In this document: piece after piece, positions 50,110 to 59,252 of the stretch
Position numbering within the stretch: the stretch's first letter is position 1
Layout: each line of letters begins with the position of its first letter
Assembly: GCF_003432485.1 (NCBI RefSeq)
Contig: NZ_QVNQ01000001.1
Location: 496,001 to 560,000, forward strand
Source of the DNA: Actinomadura spongiicola
GTDB taxonomy: Bacteria > Actinomycetota > Actinomycetes > Streptosporangiales > Streptosporangiaceae
Length of the DNA: 64,000 nucleotides
Direction: 5' to 3'
The notes under the pieces: generated by a model
Databases searched by the model: none
Seen by the model: only the letters and a program-made list of their open reading frames with translations
What the model was told of the DNA's origin: nothing
Position numbers and translations under genes: made by a program

Positions 50110-50496
50110 AGGCGTGTCGCCGCAACTCACTATGTCTCGATAGTCCCGGAGGGCTTCACCTACGGCATCGTGTCCTCGTCCCACCGCGGATATGCTCGGA
50201 TACAAGGGCGTTCGAAGGCCACCATAGGTATTGAGTATTACTTCTTCCCTTGTGGCGCTTACTTCTGGCATCCCGTGAACAAACCTTTCGACGGCTTCTG
50301 GGAGTACACCGGTGGGTGGCCGCATATGGAGATCGCCTGGAAGCCGTGCAACGAGGATGGGTATTTGAGCACTCGCACTGAACTCCAGATTGAGCAGCGC
50401 TACTCGGATCGGTTTAAGCTCAGCAGCATCTCCATAGGAGACGAAACCGGCCTGCCTCACCACGACGTCCAACTCGCCTGGAAGACCTGCCCTTAG
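50110..50496 (+). pseudogene. truncated second DUF4360 copy
   Basis: From about residue RRVAATHYVSIVPEGFTYGI the sequence aligns with the C-terminal two-thirds of the intact DUF4360 protein (RRKTCKVVLKLIVPKGFTYA), continuing through AWKPCNEDGYL and ending LAWKTCP at the same point. No signal peptide or upstream Cys motif precedes it; the frame open to 50035 has unrelated sequence. So it is a 5'-truncated paralogue in the same orientation as the intact gene 2.2 kb to the left. Confidence 0.75.
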
Positions 50497-51054
50497 TCAT
50501 TGGTGGCAGGTGGTGGGGACTTCGGTGGGGCGGCGGTGCTCCAGGGCGTCGCGTAGTTGGGCGCGGCCTCGGTGGATGCGGGAGCGGACGGTGCCGAGTT
50601 TGACGTTCAGGGACGCGGCGATCTCCTCGTAGCTGAGGCCCTCGATGTCGCACAGGACGACGGCGGCCCGGTACTCGGGGGCGAGGCCGTCCAGGGCGCG
50701 TTGGATGTCGGCGTCCAGGAGGCGGTCGTCGTAGGCCTGGGCGGGGGACGGTTCGCGGCCCTGGAGGCGTTCGGCGGCGTCGTCGGCGAGGGCGTCGAAG
50801 CGGATGCGCTGCTTGCGGCGGGCGCGGTCGAGGAACAGGTTCGTGGTGATGCGGTGGAGCCAGCCCTCGAACGTGCCGGGGCTGTAGGACGACAGCGAAC
50901 GGAAGACCCGGATGAAGACGTCCTGGGTCAGATCTTCGGCGTCGTGCCGGTTGCCGGTCAGCCGGAACGCCAGCCGGAACACCCGTGTGGAGTGCTCGGT
51001 GACGATCTCCTCCCAGGTCGGCGGGGTCCACGCCATAGCGCCTGCGCTCACCAC
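50497..51054 (-). CDS. sigE: ECF RNA polymerase sigma factor, SigE type
   Basis: 185 residues. Region 2: [60 protein letters not shown]; region 4: [50 protein letters not shown]. The start segment [10 protein letters not shown] matches mycobacterial/streptomycete SigE. GTG 51054 (GGGGG upstream) is preferred; ATG 51036 is an alternative. SigE controls cell-envelope stress. No anti-sigma gene follows; the divergent gene is a receptor Ser/Thr kinase. Confidence 0.92.
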   Translation of the reverse strand: MVSAGAMAWTPPTWEEIVTEHSTRVFRLAFRLTGNRHDAEDLTQDVFIRVFRSLSSYSPGTFEGWLHRITTNLFLDRARRKQRIRFDALADDAAERLQGREPSPAQAYDDRLLDADIQRALDGLAPEYRAAVVLCDIEGLSYEEIAASLNVKLGTVRSRIHRGRAQLRDALEHRRPTEVPTTCHQ

Positions 51055-51302
51055 TACCCCCGTCTGATACTGAATCGTTACTGCCAAGCATGCCGGTACC
51101 CGGATAAGAGCCGTGTAAGGACGGCGGGCGTGGCCGGTTGAGGTGTGCGCGTCGTTCACGAAGTTGCTACAGATAGTTATGACTTGTGTGCGGAGTGTGG
51201 CCTATACCACGCTCGGACGCCTTCTCTACTGCACGCACCGGTCAAGAAATGATTGGGGCGGTGGGAGCATGGCTTGGGTGCGTACCGGCGATTAACTTGC
51301 GC

Positions 51303-52850
51303 ATGAAGAGGGATCGGTTGATACCGCTCGCGCGACGGTATCGTCTGCTCTCTGTGGTCGGCCGGGGCGGCATGGGGACCGTCTGGCGGGCCTATGACGA
51401 GACGCTGGACCGGGACGTCGCCGTCAAAGAAGTCCACCTTCCGGGGCGTGTCACCGAGAGCGAACGCAAGGTGATGTGTCGGCGTCTGCTGGCTGAAGCG
51501 CGGGCCACGGCGGCGTTGAAACATCCCGGGGTCGTCGCCGTCCACGACCTGCTCATCGAACAGGGGCGTCCGTGGATCGTCATGGAGTTCCTGGAGGCGT
51601 GCTCGCTGCACCGGCTCGTCACCGAGGACGGTCCGCTGGGCGTGCGCCGGACGGCCGAGATCGGCGCGGCCGTCCTGTCGGTGCTGAGGGCGTCGCACGC
51701 GGTGGGAATCCTGCATCGCGACGTCAAACCCAGCAATGTGCTCATCTGCGATGACGGGCGGGTGCTTCTCACCGACTTCGGTCTGGCCGTGCACATCGAC
51801 AATGGGCGCGAGTCCGTCGACACGATGCCCGCGGGGATTGAGGGTTCTCCCGCGTATCTTCCGCCGGAAAGGGTGAACGGCCAGCCCGGCGTGGAGGCGT
51901 CCGACCTCTGGTCGCTGGGCGCGACGCTTTACACGGCGGTGGAGGGTTTCTCGCCGTTCCTGCGCTGCCACGCGTTGGCGTCGATGGTGGCGGTGCTGAT
52001 GGGCGACTACGCGCGTCCGGTGCGGGCCGGGCCGCTGACGCCGATCATCGAGGGGCTGCTGCGGGCCCGGCCGGAAGATCGGCTGACGGCCGAGGCCACC
52101 GCACAACTCTTGCAGGACGTGCTTGGGACCGTTCCGAAACCGGGGGCCACGCGAGCGACACTCCCGAAGACCCGCCGGGTTTCGCGAAGCGCGGTGCGGA
52201 CGCGGGTGTTTCGGGGGCCGCGCGTCCCGTGGACGTTGCCGCCGCGGGTGTCGGCGGCGTGCGGTGCGCGGGGGCCGGTGGGACGGCGGGTGCGGCCCGG
52301 CGCCGTCCTCGGGGTGGTGGTGCTCGCCGCGCTCGCGGCCGGGACCGGCACGTGGACGGCCCGGTGGACGTCGATCGGCAAGGGCGACGCGGTGGCGTTG
52401 CGTCCGGCGGCGGGGGTGACGGCGAAGACGACGAAGTACCGGGAGGCCGGCGCCTATTCCGTGCGCGTGCCCGCGGGATGGCAGGCGGAAAGGCGCGGGG
52501 CCGTGATGCGGTGGAGAGACCTGCGCACGAGCCGGGGGCTGCGCATCTCCCCGGCGGCCGGAAATCCCCTGGACGGTCTGCTCGCCGAGGAGCGGGCGGC
52601 CGTCGCCGAGGGCCGCTACCCCGAATACCGGCGGCTGCGACTCGAAGCCGTGCCCGAGGTCATCGCCGGTGCCGCCGAGTGGGAGTTCACCTGGCGGGAC
52701 ACCGCCCATGGGAACAGGACCAGGCACGTGCTGTGCAGCCGGGCGGCCGGATACGAGTTCTGTTTCCACGCGCCCGACCGGGAATGGACGCCCGGCCAAC
52801 GCCTCTACGACCGAATTCTGAAGTCGTTCCGTCCCGAAAGGGCGCCTTAG
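51303..52850 (+). CDS. receptor-type serine/threonine protein kinase
   Basis: 515 residues from ATG 51303. Kinase domain (about 13-290): GRGGMGTVWRA (Gly loop), VAVKEV (Lys42), HRDVKPSN (138-145), DFG (158-160), APE-like PPERVNG. Then a basic juxtamembrane stretch, a transmembrane helix (AVLGVVVLAALAAGTGT) and an extracytoplasmic domain with YSVRVPAGWQAERRG and WEFTWRDTAHG, with Cys in HVLCSRAAGYEFCFHAP. ATG 51249 and others are possible starts; none has a good SD. It is divergent from sigE, suggesting a signalling link. It ends overlapping rho (4 bp). Confidence 0.9.
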   Translation: MKRDRLIPLARRYRLLSVVGRGGMGTVWRAYDETLDRDVAVKEVHLPGRVTESERKVMCRRLLAEARATAALKHPGVVAVHDLLIEQGRPWIVMEFLEACSLHRLVTEDGPLGVRRTAEIGAAVLSVLRASHAVGILHRDVKPSNVLICDDGRVLLTDFGLAVHIDNGRESVDTMPAGIEGSPAYLPPERVNGQPGVEASDLWSLGATLYTAVEGFSPFLRCHALASMVAVLMGDYARPVRAGPLTPIIEGLLRARPEDRLTAEATAQLLQDVLGTVPKPGATRATLPKTRRVSRSAVRTRVFRGPRVPWTLPPRVSAACGARGPVGRRVRPGAVLGVVVLAALAAGTGTWTARWTSIGKGDAVALRPAAGVTAKTTKYREAGAYSVRVPAGWQAERRGAVMRWRDLRTSRGLRISPAAGNPLDGLLAEERAAVAEGRYPEYRRLRLEAVPEVIAGAAEWEFTWRDTAHGNRTRHVLCSRAAGYEFCFHAPDREWTPGQRLYDRILKSFRPERAP

Positions 52851-54103
52851 GTCGTCTGCTGGAGGCGGAGCAGGAACTCGGCGTTGGACGACGTGCCCTT
52901 CATCTTCTCCAGAAGCTGCTCGACGGCCTGCTGCCTCTCCAGCCCTTGGAGGGCGCGGCGCAGACGCCAGGAGAGTTCCAGTTCCTCCCGCGTCATGAGC
53001 AGCTCGTCGCGGCGCGTCCCGGACGCCTCGATGTCGACGGCGGGGAACACGCGGCGGTCGGCGAGGCCCCGGTCGAGCTTAAGCTCCATGTTGCCGGTGC
53101 CCTTGTACTCCTCGAAGAAGACGTCGTCCATGCGAGACCCCGTCTCCACCAGCGCGGTCGCGAGGATGGTGAGCGAGCCGCCGTTCTCGATGTTGCGGGC
53201 GGCGCCGAAGAACTTCTTCGGCGGGTAGATCGCGGTGGTCGCGACACCGCCCGCGAGGATGCGGCTGCTGGACGGCGCCGCGAGGTTGTAGGCGCGGCCC
53301 AGCCGGGTGATCGAGTCGAGCAGCATGACGACGTCGTGGCCCTGCTCGACCAGGCGCTTGGCGCGTTCGACGGCCAGTTCGGCGAGCTCGGTGTGGTCGG
53401 CGGCGGGACGGTCGAACGTCGAGTGGATGACCTCGCCGCGGACCGTCCGCTGGATGTCGGTGACCTCTTCCGGCCGCTCGTCGATGAGCACGACCATGAG
53501 GTGCACTTCCGGGTTGTTCTGCGCGATCGCGTTCGCGAGGGCCTGGAGCATCATCGTCTTGCCGACCTTCGGCGGCGACACGATGAGGCCGCGCTGGCCC
53601 TTGCCGATCGGCGCGATCAGGTCGATGACGCGGGTGGCGAGCGGGCCGGTGTCGAGGCGGAGCCGCTCGTCCGGGAACAGCGGGGTCAGCTGCGAGAACG
53701 CGGGACGGTCCGCGGCCTGCTCGGGCGTCACGCCGTTCACGGTTTCGACGTGGGCGAGGGCCGAGAACTTCTCCCGGCTGGACTTCGGCGGCCGGGCCGT
53801 TCCCACGACGGCGTCGCCGGGACGCAGATTGGCGGCCTTGACCTGGGCGAGCGATACGTACACGTCGTTCGGCCCTGACTGGTAGCCGGAGGTGCGCACG
53901 AACGCGTGCTTGTCCTGGACGGCGAGGATGCCGTGGAACGGGACGGTCGGCGTCTCCTCGACGGGCCGCCGTGCCTGCCGGCCGCCCCTGCGTCCGCCGG
54001 ACGCGGAGACGCTGTGCGCCCCCTGAACCTTGCGGCCGGGCGCCGTGCGGCTCGTGGCCTGTTCCGTGGTGGGACGTTCGGTGGTGAGTGTGGAAGTGGA
54101 CAT
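52847..54103 (-). CDS. rho: transcription termination factor Rho, short form
   Basis: 418 residues from ATG 54103. Only about 55 residues of Arg/Ser-rich, low-complexity sequence precede the cold-shock-like RNA-binding domain ([20 protein letters not shown]). ATPase: Walker A PPKVGKT (177-183), Walker [25 protein letters not shown], and the C-terminal [17 protein letters not shown] and [13 protein letters not shown] motifs. Actinomycete Rho usually has 600-700 residues, with a long N-terminal insertion before the RNA-binding domain. This is therefore a shorter paralogue or variant. Its leader contains a perfect 16-bp palindrome. Confidence 0.9.
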   Translation of the reverse strand: MSTSTLTTERPTTEQATSRTAPGRKVQGAHSVSASGGRRGGRQARRPVEETPTVPFHGILAVQDKHAFVRTSGYQSGPNDVYVSLAQVKAANLRPGDAVVGTARPPKSSREKFSALAHVETVNGVTPEQAADRPAFSQLTPLFPDERLRLDTGPLATRVIDLIAPIGKGQRGLIVSPPKVGKTMMLQALANAIAQNNPEVHLMVVLIDERPEEVTDIQRTVRGEVIHSTFDRPAADHTELAELAVERAKRLVEQGHDVVMLLDSITRLGRAYNLAAPSSSRILAGGVATTAIYPPKKFFGAARNIENGGSLTILATALVETGSRMDDVFFEEYKGTGNMELKLDRGLADRRVFPAVDIEASGTRRDELLMTREELELSWRLRRALQGLERQQAVEQLLEKMKGTSSNAEFLLRLQQTT

Positions 54104-54462
54104 GCGGGTCCCTTCTCAGGCCGTCGCGGAACGTTCCGCGTGGCCCGCGGTCGAATCCCGCGTATGGCGGCGGATTCCGCGGCTCGTACGCGAGTGGAAA
54201 GAAAGAGAAGCAGCTCGGTTCACCGGGCTGAAGTCGGCTCCCTTGGACGGTGGCTCGGGACGCCCGTCGCGCGCCCGAACCGGGGAAGTCACCGGGCTCT
54301 CAGATGACCCGGGGCGGGGAAGAAGCGCCCTCACCGCGAGGCGCGGAATACGAAGACGCTGCCTCGACAGTACAGCACTCCAGGGCGGTTTCGCATTCCC
54401 CGAGGTCGGTGAGATTGTTCCGGCGCCCGTTACGATGAGCGGCGTCCGAGCAGAGGAGGATC
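54104..54462. other. rho leader and divergent promoter region
   Basis: About 360 bp between rho (minus) and the enoyl-CoA hydratase (plus). Position 54125-54140 holds the palindrome CGCGGAACGTTCCGCG, 21 nt before the rho start. Otherwise the stretch is Arg-codon-like high-GC sequence without a start, and a tRNA-like GGTCGAATCC at about 54150 is incidental. No gene is called. Confidence 0.45.
54125..54140. repeat. perfect 16-bp palindrome in the rho leader
   Basis: CGCGGAACGTTCCGCG lies 21 bp upstream of the rho ATG on its transcribed side. As RNA it would be a tight hairpin, or as DNA an operator. Confidence 0.5.
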
Positions 54463-55248
54463 ATGGCCGGGTCGCCGGACGGGCGGCTGCGCGTGGAGGT
54501 CGCGGACGGTGTCGGCACGGTCGTGATCGACCGTCCGGCCAAGCTCAACGCCATGTCGGCGGCGATGTGGCGGGCGCTTCCCGGCATCCTGGACGATCTG
54601 GCGGCCGATCCCGCCGTGCGGGTCGCGGTGCTGGCGGGCGCGGGCGGGAACTTCTGCGCCGGCGCCGACATCGCCGAGCTGGACGACATCCACCGCCCCG
54701 ACGATTCGCACCTGTCGGTGGCCGCGGAGCGGGCGCTCGCCGCGTTCCCGAAACCGGCGCTCGCGGCGATCGAGGGCTACTGCGTGGGCGGCGGCTGCCA
54801 GCTCGCCGCGGCGTGCGATCTACGTTTCGCGGCCGACGACGCCGTGTTCGGCGTCACCCCGGCGAAGCTCGGCCTCGTCTACCCGGTGACGGCGACGGCC
54901 CGACTCGTCGGCCTGGTGGGGCCGTCCACCGCGAAATACCTGCTCTACTCGGCGGATCTGATCAGCGCCGACCACGCGCTCCGCGTCGGCCTCCTCGACG
55001 AGGTCGTCCCCGCGGAGGCCCTCCACACGCGGGTCGCCGAGTTCACCGCGACACTCGCGTCAAGATCCCTGCTCACCCAACGGGCGGCCAAGGACCTCGT
55101 CGACGCCATCGTCACCTCGACCAACGTGGCGGAAAAGGCACGTCACTGGACGGACGAGGCCACCACGACCACCGAGGGCGAGGAAGGCGTCACCGCCTTC
55201 CTCACAGGCCGCCCACCCGTCTTCACATGGACGACTCCGACCCGCTGA
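54463..55248 (+). CDS. enoyl-CoA hydratase/isomerase-family protein
   Basis: 261 residues of the crotonase fold: VEVADGVGTVVIDRPAKLNA, VAVLAGAGGNFCAGADIAEL (oxyanion hole), AAIEGYCVGGGCQLAAACDL, FGVTPAKLGLVYP, SADLISADHALRVGLLDEVV. Catalyses hydration or isomerisation of enoyl-CoAs in fatty-acid or polyketide-type catabolism; substrate not deducible. Start ATG 54463 has SD GAGGAG. Its last 26 bp overlap the convergent gene's tail. Confidence 0.9.
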   Translation: MAGSPDGRLRVEVADGVGTVVIDRPAKLNAMSAAMWRALPGILDDLAADPAVRVAVLAGAGGNFCAGADIAELDDIHRPDDSHLSVAAERALAAFPKPALAAIEGYCVGGGCQLAAACDLRFAADDAVFGVTPAKLGLVYPVTATARLVGLVGPSTAKYLLYSADLISADHALRVGLLDEVVPAEALHTRVAEFTATLASRSLLTQRAAKDLVDAIVTSTNVAEKARHWTDEATTTTEGEEGVTAFLTGRPPVFTWTTPTR

Positions 55249-56086
55249 GGACGTGGAAGCGGGTTTCGGGGAGTTGGTGTAGGCGGCGGAGGGCGGCGGG
55301 TAGGTCGTCCAGGAGGCCGGCGGTTTCGGGGCGTAGGAGGTCCGCGAGTGGCAGGACGCCGCACGCCGTCGATTCGGGGGTTCGGACGAGGAGGAGCGGG
55401 CCGATTTGGGCCATGCCCCATTCGGCGTCGCGGAGGGCGCGTTCGAGGTCCTGGAGTTGTTCTGTGTCCTTGGCGTCGTCGGCTCGGGACACTCGCATGA
55501 GTTCTATGAAGTCTCGTTCCAGGCCGCGTGGGCTGCGGCCCGACAGGTAGTAGCGGTCCAGGTCGGTCAACTCGACCCGGAGGCCGTGGTGCGCGGTGAA
55601 GCGCTCGTACGCGCCGGCGACCGGGGGCCGGGCCTCCGGTGGTTCCACGCGCAGCGTTCCGGCGACGATGTCCACGGGGTCGGCGCCGAGGGACGCGGCC
55701 ACGGCCTGGTCGAGGCGCCGGGCCAGGTGGGTGCGCAGCCCGGCTACGTCGGCGGCCAGGCGTTCCGTCGCCTCCCGTTGCCGGTGGAGCTTGTCGTTGA
55801 CGTCCGGCACCATCCGGTCGTTGATCTGCGTGATCAGTGACCGGATGCGGGCGTCGGCCTCGCCGAGCGCCTCCCGGTCGCGGTCCTGCTCCCTGGTCAG
55901 CCGGTCGAGCCGTTCCGCCTGGGACCTGCGGACGCTTTCCAGCTCGTCCCGGGTTCCCCGCAGCGCGCGGAGCTGGGTGCGGATATCGGCGATCTCGGGC
56001 GCGGCCGGAATCCGCTTGCGCTCGAACGCCAGATACAGCTCCCGGCCTGCGATCGCCAGGCAGAGCAGGACAAGAATCACCGTCAT
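55223..56086 (-). CDS. membrane-anchored coiled-coil protein
   Basis: 287 residues from ATG 56086, whose SD AGGAGG lies 7 nt upstream; the in-frame ATG at 56110 lacks a good SD. N-terminal helix MTVILVLLCLAIAGRELYLA anchors it; then a long heptad-like coiled coil (residues about 25-140; TRDELESVRRSQAERLDRLT, ATERLAADVAGLRTHLARRL), and a globular C-terminal domain (ELTDLDRYYLSGRSPRGLER, LLLVRTPESTACGVLPLADL, ETRFHVLSGSESSM). I recognise no family. It is convergent with the hydratase gene, overlapping by 26 bp. Confidence 0.75.
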   Translation of the reverse strand: MTVILVLLCLAIAGRELYLAFERKRIPAAPEIADIRTQLRALRGTRDELESVRRSQAERLDRLTREQDRDREALGEADARIRSLITQINDRMVPDVNDKLHRQREATERLAADVAGLRTHLARRLDQAVAASLGADPVDIVAGTLRVEPPEARPPVAGAYERFTAHHGLRVELTDLDRYYLSGRSPRGLERDFIELMRVSRADDAKDTEQLQDLERALRDAEWGMAQIGPLLLVRTPESTACGVLPLADLLRPETAGLLDDLPAALRRLHQLPETRFHVLSGSESSM

Positions 56087-56340
56087 CGCGCCCCTCCTGA
56101 ATAGGGCCATCTCGCGAGAGCAAACTATGCCACCCCTCGCGACGTGCGACAGATCAAGTATTGGCGACAAGTCCGAACCTGGAGGGTCCGCCGTGCATCT
56201 CAACATGCAGAACGGAAGATCATCACTGGCCGCGGGAACGGCGGAAGGAAACCGGTGGCCGCCGATTCGTCGGCGGTCCGGTCGGGGGGAGACACGGGCG
56301 CGGCGCAGCCACGGCGCCGCGCCCGTGTGCGCGTCCGGTG

Positions 56341-56985
56341 TCAGCGGTTCAGATAGGCGAGCACCGCCAGGACGCGGCGGTTGTCGTCGCCGGTCACGGG
56401 CAGGTCCAGCTTGGTGAAGATGTTCGCGGTGTGCTTGGTCACGGCCCGTTCGGTGACGACGAGTCGTTCCGCGATGGCCGCGTTCGACCGTCCCTGCGCC
56501 ATCAGCTCCAGGACCTCCGTCTCGCGCGGTGTGAGGCGGCTCAGTGGCGTGTCGCGGGTGTTGCTGGCGACAAGCCGGGAGATCACCTCGGGGTCCATGG
56601 CGGTGCCGCCGGCGGCGACCCGGCGGACCGCGTCCACGAACTGCGCGGCGTCGAACACCCGGTCCTTCAGCAGGTAGCCGATGCCGCCGCTGCCGTCCGC
56701 GAGCAGCTCCCGCGCGTACAGTTGCTCGACGTACTGCGACAACACCAGGATCGGCATGCCCGGCACCCGGCGGCGCGCCTCCAGCGCGGCCTGAAGCCCC
56801 TCGTCGGTGAAGGACGGCGGCAGACGCACATCGACCACCGCCACGTCCGGGCGGTGGTCGAGGAGCGCCTTCAGGAGCGAGGGGCCGTTGTCGACGGCGG
56901 CCGCGATCTCGAAGTCGTGCGTCTCCAGCAGGCTGACCAGGCCCGCTCTCAGGAGGGCGAGGTCTTCGGCGATGACAACGCGCAC
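56341..56985 (-). CDS. NarL/LuxR-family response regulator
   Basis: 214 residues from GTG 56985. Receiver with AEDLALLRAGLVSLL, Asp52 in VAVVDVRLPP and Lys in YLLKDR; C-terminal LuxR HTH (LTPRETEVLELMAQGRSNAA, VTERAVTKHTANIFTKLDLP). Its start overlaps the upstream kinase by 37 bp, which suggests coupling. Receiver and output domains are complete. Confidence 0.93.
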   Translation of the reverse strand: MRVVIAEDLALLRAGLVSLLETHDFEIAAAVDNGPSLLKALLDHRPDVAVVDVRLPPSFTDEGLQAALEARRRVPGMPILVLSQYVEQLYARELLADGSGGIGYLLKDRVFDAAQFVDAVRRVAAGGTAMDPEVISRLVASNTRDTPLSRLTPRETEVLELMAQGRSNAAIAERLVVTERAVTKHTANIFTKLDLPVTGDDNRRVLAVLAYLNR

Positions 56986-58247
56986 GGCAGCTCCATGGTC
57001 ACGATCGTCGGGCCGCCCACCGGCGAGCTGAGGGCGAGGACGCCGTCGAATGTACCGATCCGTCGCTCGATGCCGCGCAGGCCCGTGCCGTTCGTCATCG
57101 TGGCGCCGCCGCGGCCGTCGTCGGTGACGGTGATCCGCAGCATTCCGCTCTCGTATCGCAGGTCGATCCAGACGCGGGACGCGCCGGAGTGTTTGGCGGC
57201 GTTCGTGAGGAGTTCCGACACGGCGAAGTAGGCGGCCGACTCCACCGGCGGTTCCGGTCGGGCCGGAAGGTCGGCGTCGACCTCGACCCGCAGGGGGTGG
57301 TCGAGCCCGAGGGCCTTGACCGCGTCGGCGATGCCGCGGTCGGCGAGCACCGGCGGGTGGATGCCGCGGACGAGGTCGCGCAGCTCGTGCAGGGCCTTCG
57401 CGGACGACTCCCGCGTCTCCGCCAGCAGGGTCCTCGCCTTCTCCGGGTCCTTGTCGAGCAGGTGCTCGATCGCGCCGAGGCTCATGCCCATCGCGACGAG
57501 GCGGGCCTGGGCGCCGTCGTGCAGGTCGCGTTCGATGCGGCGCAGCTCGGCGGCGGACGCGTCCACGGCGTCCGACCGGGTCTCGGTCAGGTGCTGGACG
57601 CGCAGCGCCAGCTCCGACTTCCGCGTCGGGCCCAGGATGAACCGGCCCCACTGCCCGTACACGTTCAGCATCTTCGGGCCGATGAGGTACCCGACGACGA
57701 TGCACACCGTCGCGATCGTGAAAGTGGACACGAAGCGGCCGGCGTCCAGGGAGAGCGAGTCGACGATCGGGATGTAGGCGTACCAGTCACTGCCGCCGTA
57801 GTGGCCGATCAGCCCGCCCGTGAACGGCGCGAGGGTGTAGCCCCACAGGCCGTACAGGATCAGCAGGCCCGGCAGCGCCGCCGTGAACACCGTGACGCAC
57901 GGGTCGACGACCACCCACAGGTAGTCGCGCCAGGTCGCCGGGTCCTTGATCAGCGCGATGAAACGCTTGAACATCCCGTTCAGACCGGGCTCGATCTCCC
58001 CTTCGGGCAGGTACGGCCGCTGGATCTTGGCGTCGGTCCACCGGTTGATCCTGATCCGGTACGCGTCGAGCTGGGTGCGCAGCAGCATCGCCGCGGACGG
58101 GAACAGCAGCACCCCCACAAAGCTCGTGATCATCGAGACGACCGTGAGGAACCACAGCCCGACGAGCGTCGCCGGGATGCCGAGCAGCCAGAGCGCGAGC
58201 CCGCGCCATGGCGCTCTGATGTGCCGCTGTAGCCGTGTCTCTTCCAT
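56949..58247 (-). CDS. sensor histidine kinase (NarL-type, multispan sensor)
   Basis: 432 residues from ATG 58247 (GGAAGAG upstream). An N-terminal sensor domain with five or six helices (about 18-200; the 'Sensor' type: LWLLGIPATLVGLWFL, VVVDPCVTVFTAALPGLLIL, TIATVCIVVGYLIGP), HisKA_3 with RRIERDLHDGAQARLVAM (His243) and HATPase (FAVSELLTNAAKHSGASRVW, VTDDGRGGATMTNGTGLRGI). The regulator gene overlaps by 37 bp. Longer starts exist upstream but without clear SD. It resembles LiaS/VraS-like membrane kinases; input unknown. Confidence 0.92.
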   Translation of the reverse strand: MEETRLQRHIRAPWRGLALWLLGIPATLVGLWFLTVVSMITSFVGVLLFPSAAMLLRTQLDAYRIRINRWTDAKIQRPYLPEGEIEPGLNGMFKRFIALIKDPATWRDYLWVVVDPCVTVFTAALPGLLILYGLWGYTLAPFTGGLIGHYGGSDWYAYIPIVDSLSLDAGRFVSTFTIATVCIVVGYLIGPKMLNVYGQWGRFILGPTRKSELALRVQHLTETRSDAVDASAAELRRIERDLHDGAQARLVAMGMSLGAIEHLLDKDPEKARTLLAETRESSAKALHELRDLVRGIHPPVLADRGIADAVKALGLDHPLRVEVDADLPARPEPPVESAAYFAVSELLTNAAKHSGASRVWIDLRYESGMLRITVTDDGRGGATMTNGTGLRGIERRIGTFDGVLALSSPVGGPTIVTMELPCALSSPKTSPS

Positions 58248-58810
58248 CGGTGTCTCTTCCGCCCGTGTCACCGACACGGATCCGCCGCTCACCAAGTTGC
58301 CGTCCACCGGTTCCTCCGCAGGTCGCTTGCCCGATGACGTCCAGTCTTCTGGCGAGCGGCCGTACGCACAGTGTGCCCGGAACCCGAAGCGGGGGTGTAC
58401 CTGGCTACACCCGGACGGTGCCGCCGGCTGCGGGCTCGGCGGGCACCGGCATTTCCGGACGGGCCTTTTTAACGCGCTATCACGGACGGTTGGCATATTC
58501 GAAACCAAACGATTTTTCGCTACCGTTCCAGGTCGAACCATTGTCAATTATGGTCAGATTTTCAAGATCGATCGAATGGTTTTGCATCGCACAACACGGC
58601 CCCGCCATGTTCGTTGATCGTTTGCCATGGTGAGAGGTCGATATAACTGAATCTGATGGGGTTCTGGTATTACCTACCCCGCCGGCGGCATCCGATGATG
58701 GGTCTGCATTCGCCGGTCCGGTTCCGCGGAATCGAGGCCGGTAATGCGACGCCGGCGCCAAGCGTGATCACACTGCTTCCACCATCCAGCCACCCATAGG
58801 GAAGTGCGTC
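58248..58810. other. intergenic region, A/T-richer than flanks
   Basis: About 560 bp. GGGTGTA-N6-TACACCC (58393-58412) is a perfect dyad. The stretch 58470-58650 is A/T-rich (TTTTTCGCTACC, TATAACT) and should hold promoters for the kinase operon and the secreted-protein gene. No ORF with an SD is evident. Confidence 0.4.
58393..58412. repeat. inverted repeat GGGTGTA-N6-TACACCC
   Basis: Perfect 7-bp arms (58393-58399, 58406-58412). It lies about 150 bp upstream of the kinase start, and may be an operator or short hairpin. Confidence 0.35.
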
Positions 58811-59179
58811 ATGAAGGCTCGTAAGTTCGCCCTGTCCACGCTCGGTGTCGGCGCCGCCGCCCTCGGTCTGTACGGCCTTGGCATCGGCCCCGCGTTCGCG
58901 GACGAGGACAAGCCCAAGCCGCCGCCGGTCACCTGTTCCCTCGACAGCAAGGCCGGCCCGTTCGTCGCGGCGACCTGCATGGGTGCGGGTACCGTGCAGC
59001 TCACGGTCCTGTGCCCTGAGGGCCCCTACATGGACTCCACCATCAACGCGTTCAAGGGCCGCTCCACGCTGCTCGACAACCGTTGCAAGGACGGCCCGAC
59101 GTTCGCCTCTCTGACCCTCTTCGACATGAGCAAGCGTCAGGCGGGCGAGACGCTGGTGCCCATGCAGAGGGTCGCCTGA
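58811..59179 (+). CDS. small secreted hypothetical protein
   Basis: 122 residues. Signal peptide: MKARKFALSTLGVGAAALGL, then YGLGIGPAFADEDK with cleavage after AFA. The mature part has four Cys (in VTCSLDS, ATCMGAG, VLCPEGP and NRCKDGP), likely two disulfides, and a conserved-looking beta pattern (GTVQLTVLCPEG, TFASLTLFDMSKRQAGE). I recognise no family. The 5' region is A/T-rich; no SD except GGGAA at 58799-58803. Confidence 0.75.
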   Translation: MKARKFALSTLGVGAAALGLYGLGIGPAFADEDKPKPPPVTCSLDSKAGPFVAATCMGAGTVQLTVLCPEGPYMDSTINAFKGRSTLLDNRCKDGPTFASLTLFDMSKRQAGETLVPMQRVA

Positions 59180-59252
59180 CTGCGGTAGGTAACGGCTGAC
59201 GTCGCCGAGCGCCGTCCCGTGAACTGCGACACGGGGCGGCGTTCCCGTCTGT

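Noticed and set aside
54147-54161. tRNA T-arm-like GCGGTCGAATCCCGC
   Set aside because: No acceptor, D or anticodon stem around it, so it is a coincidence in the rho leader.
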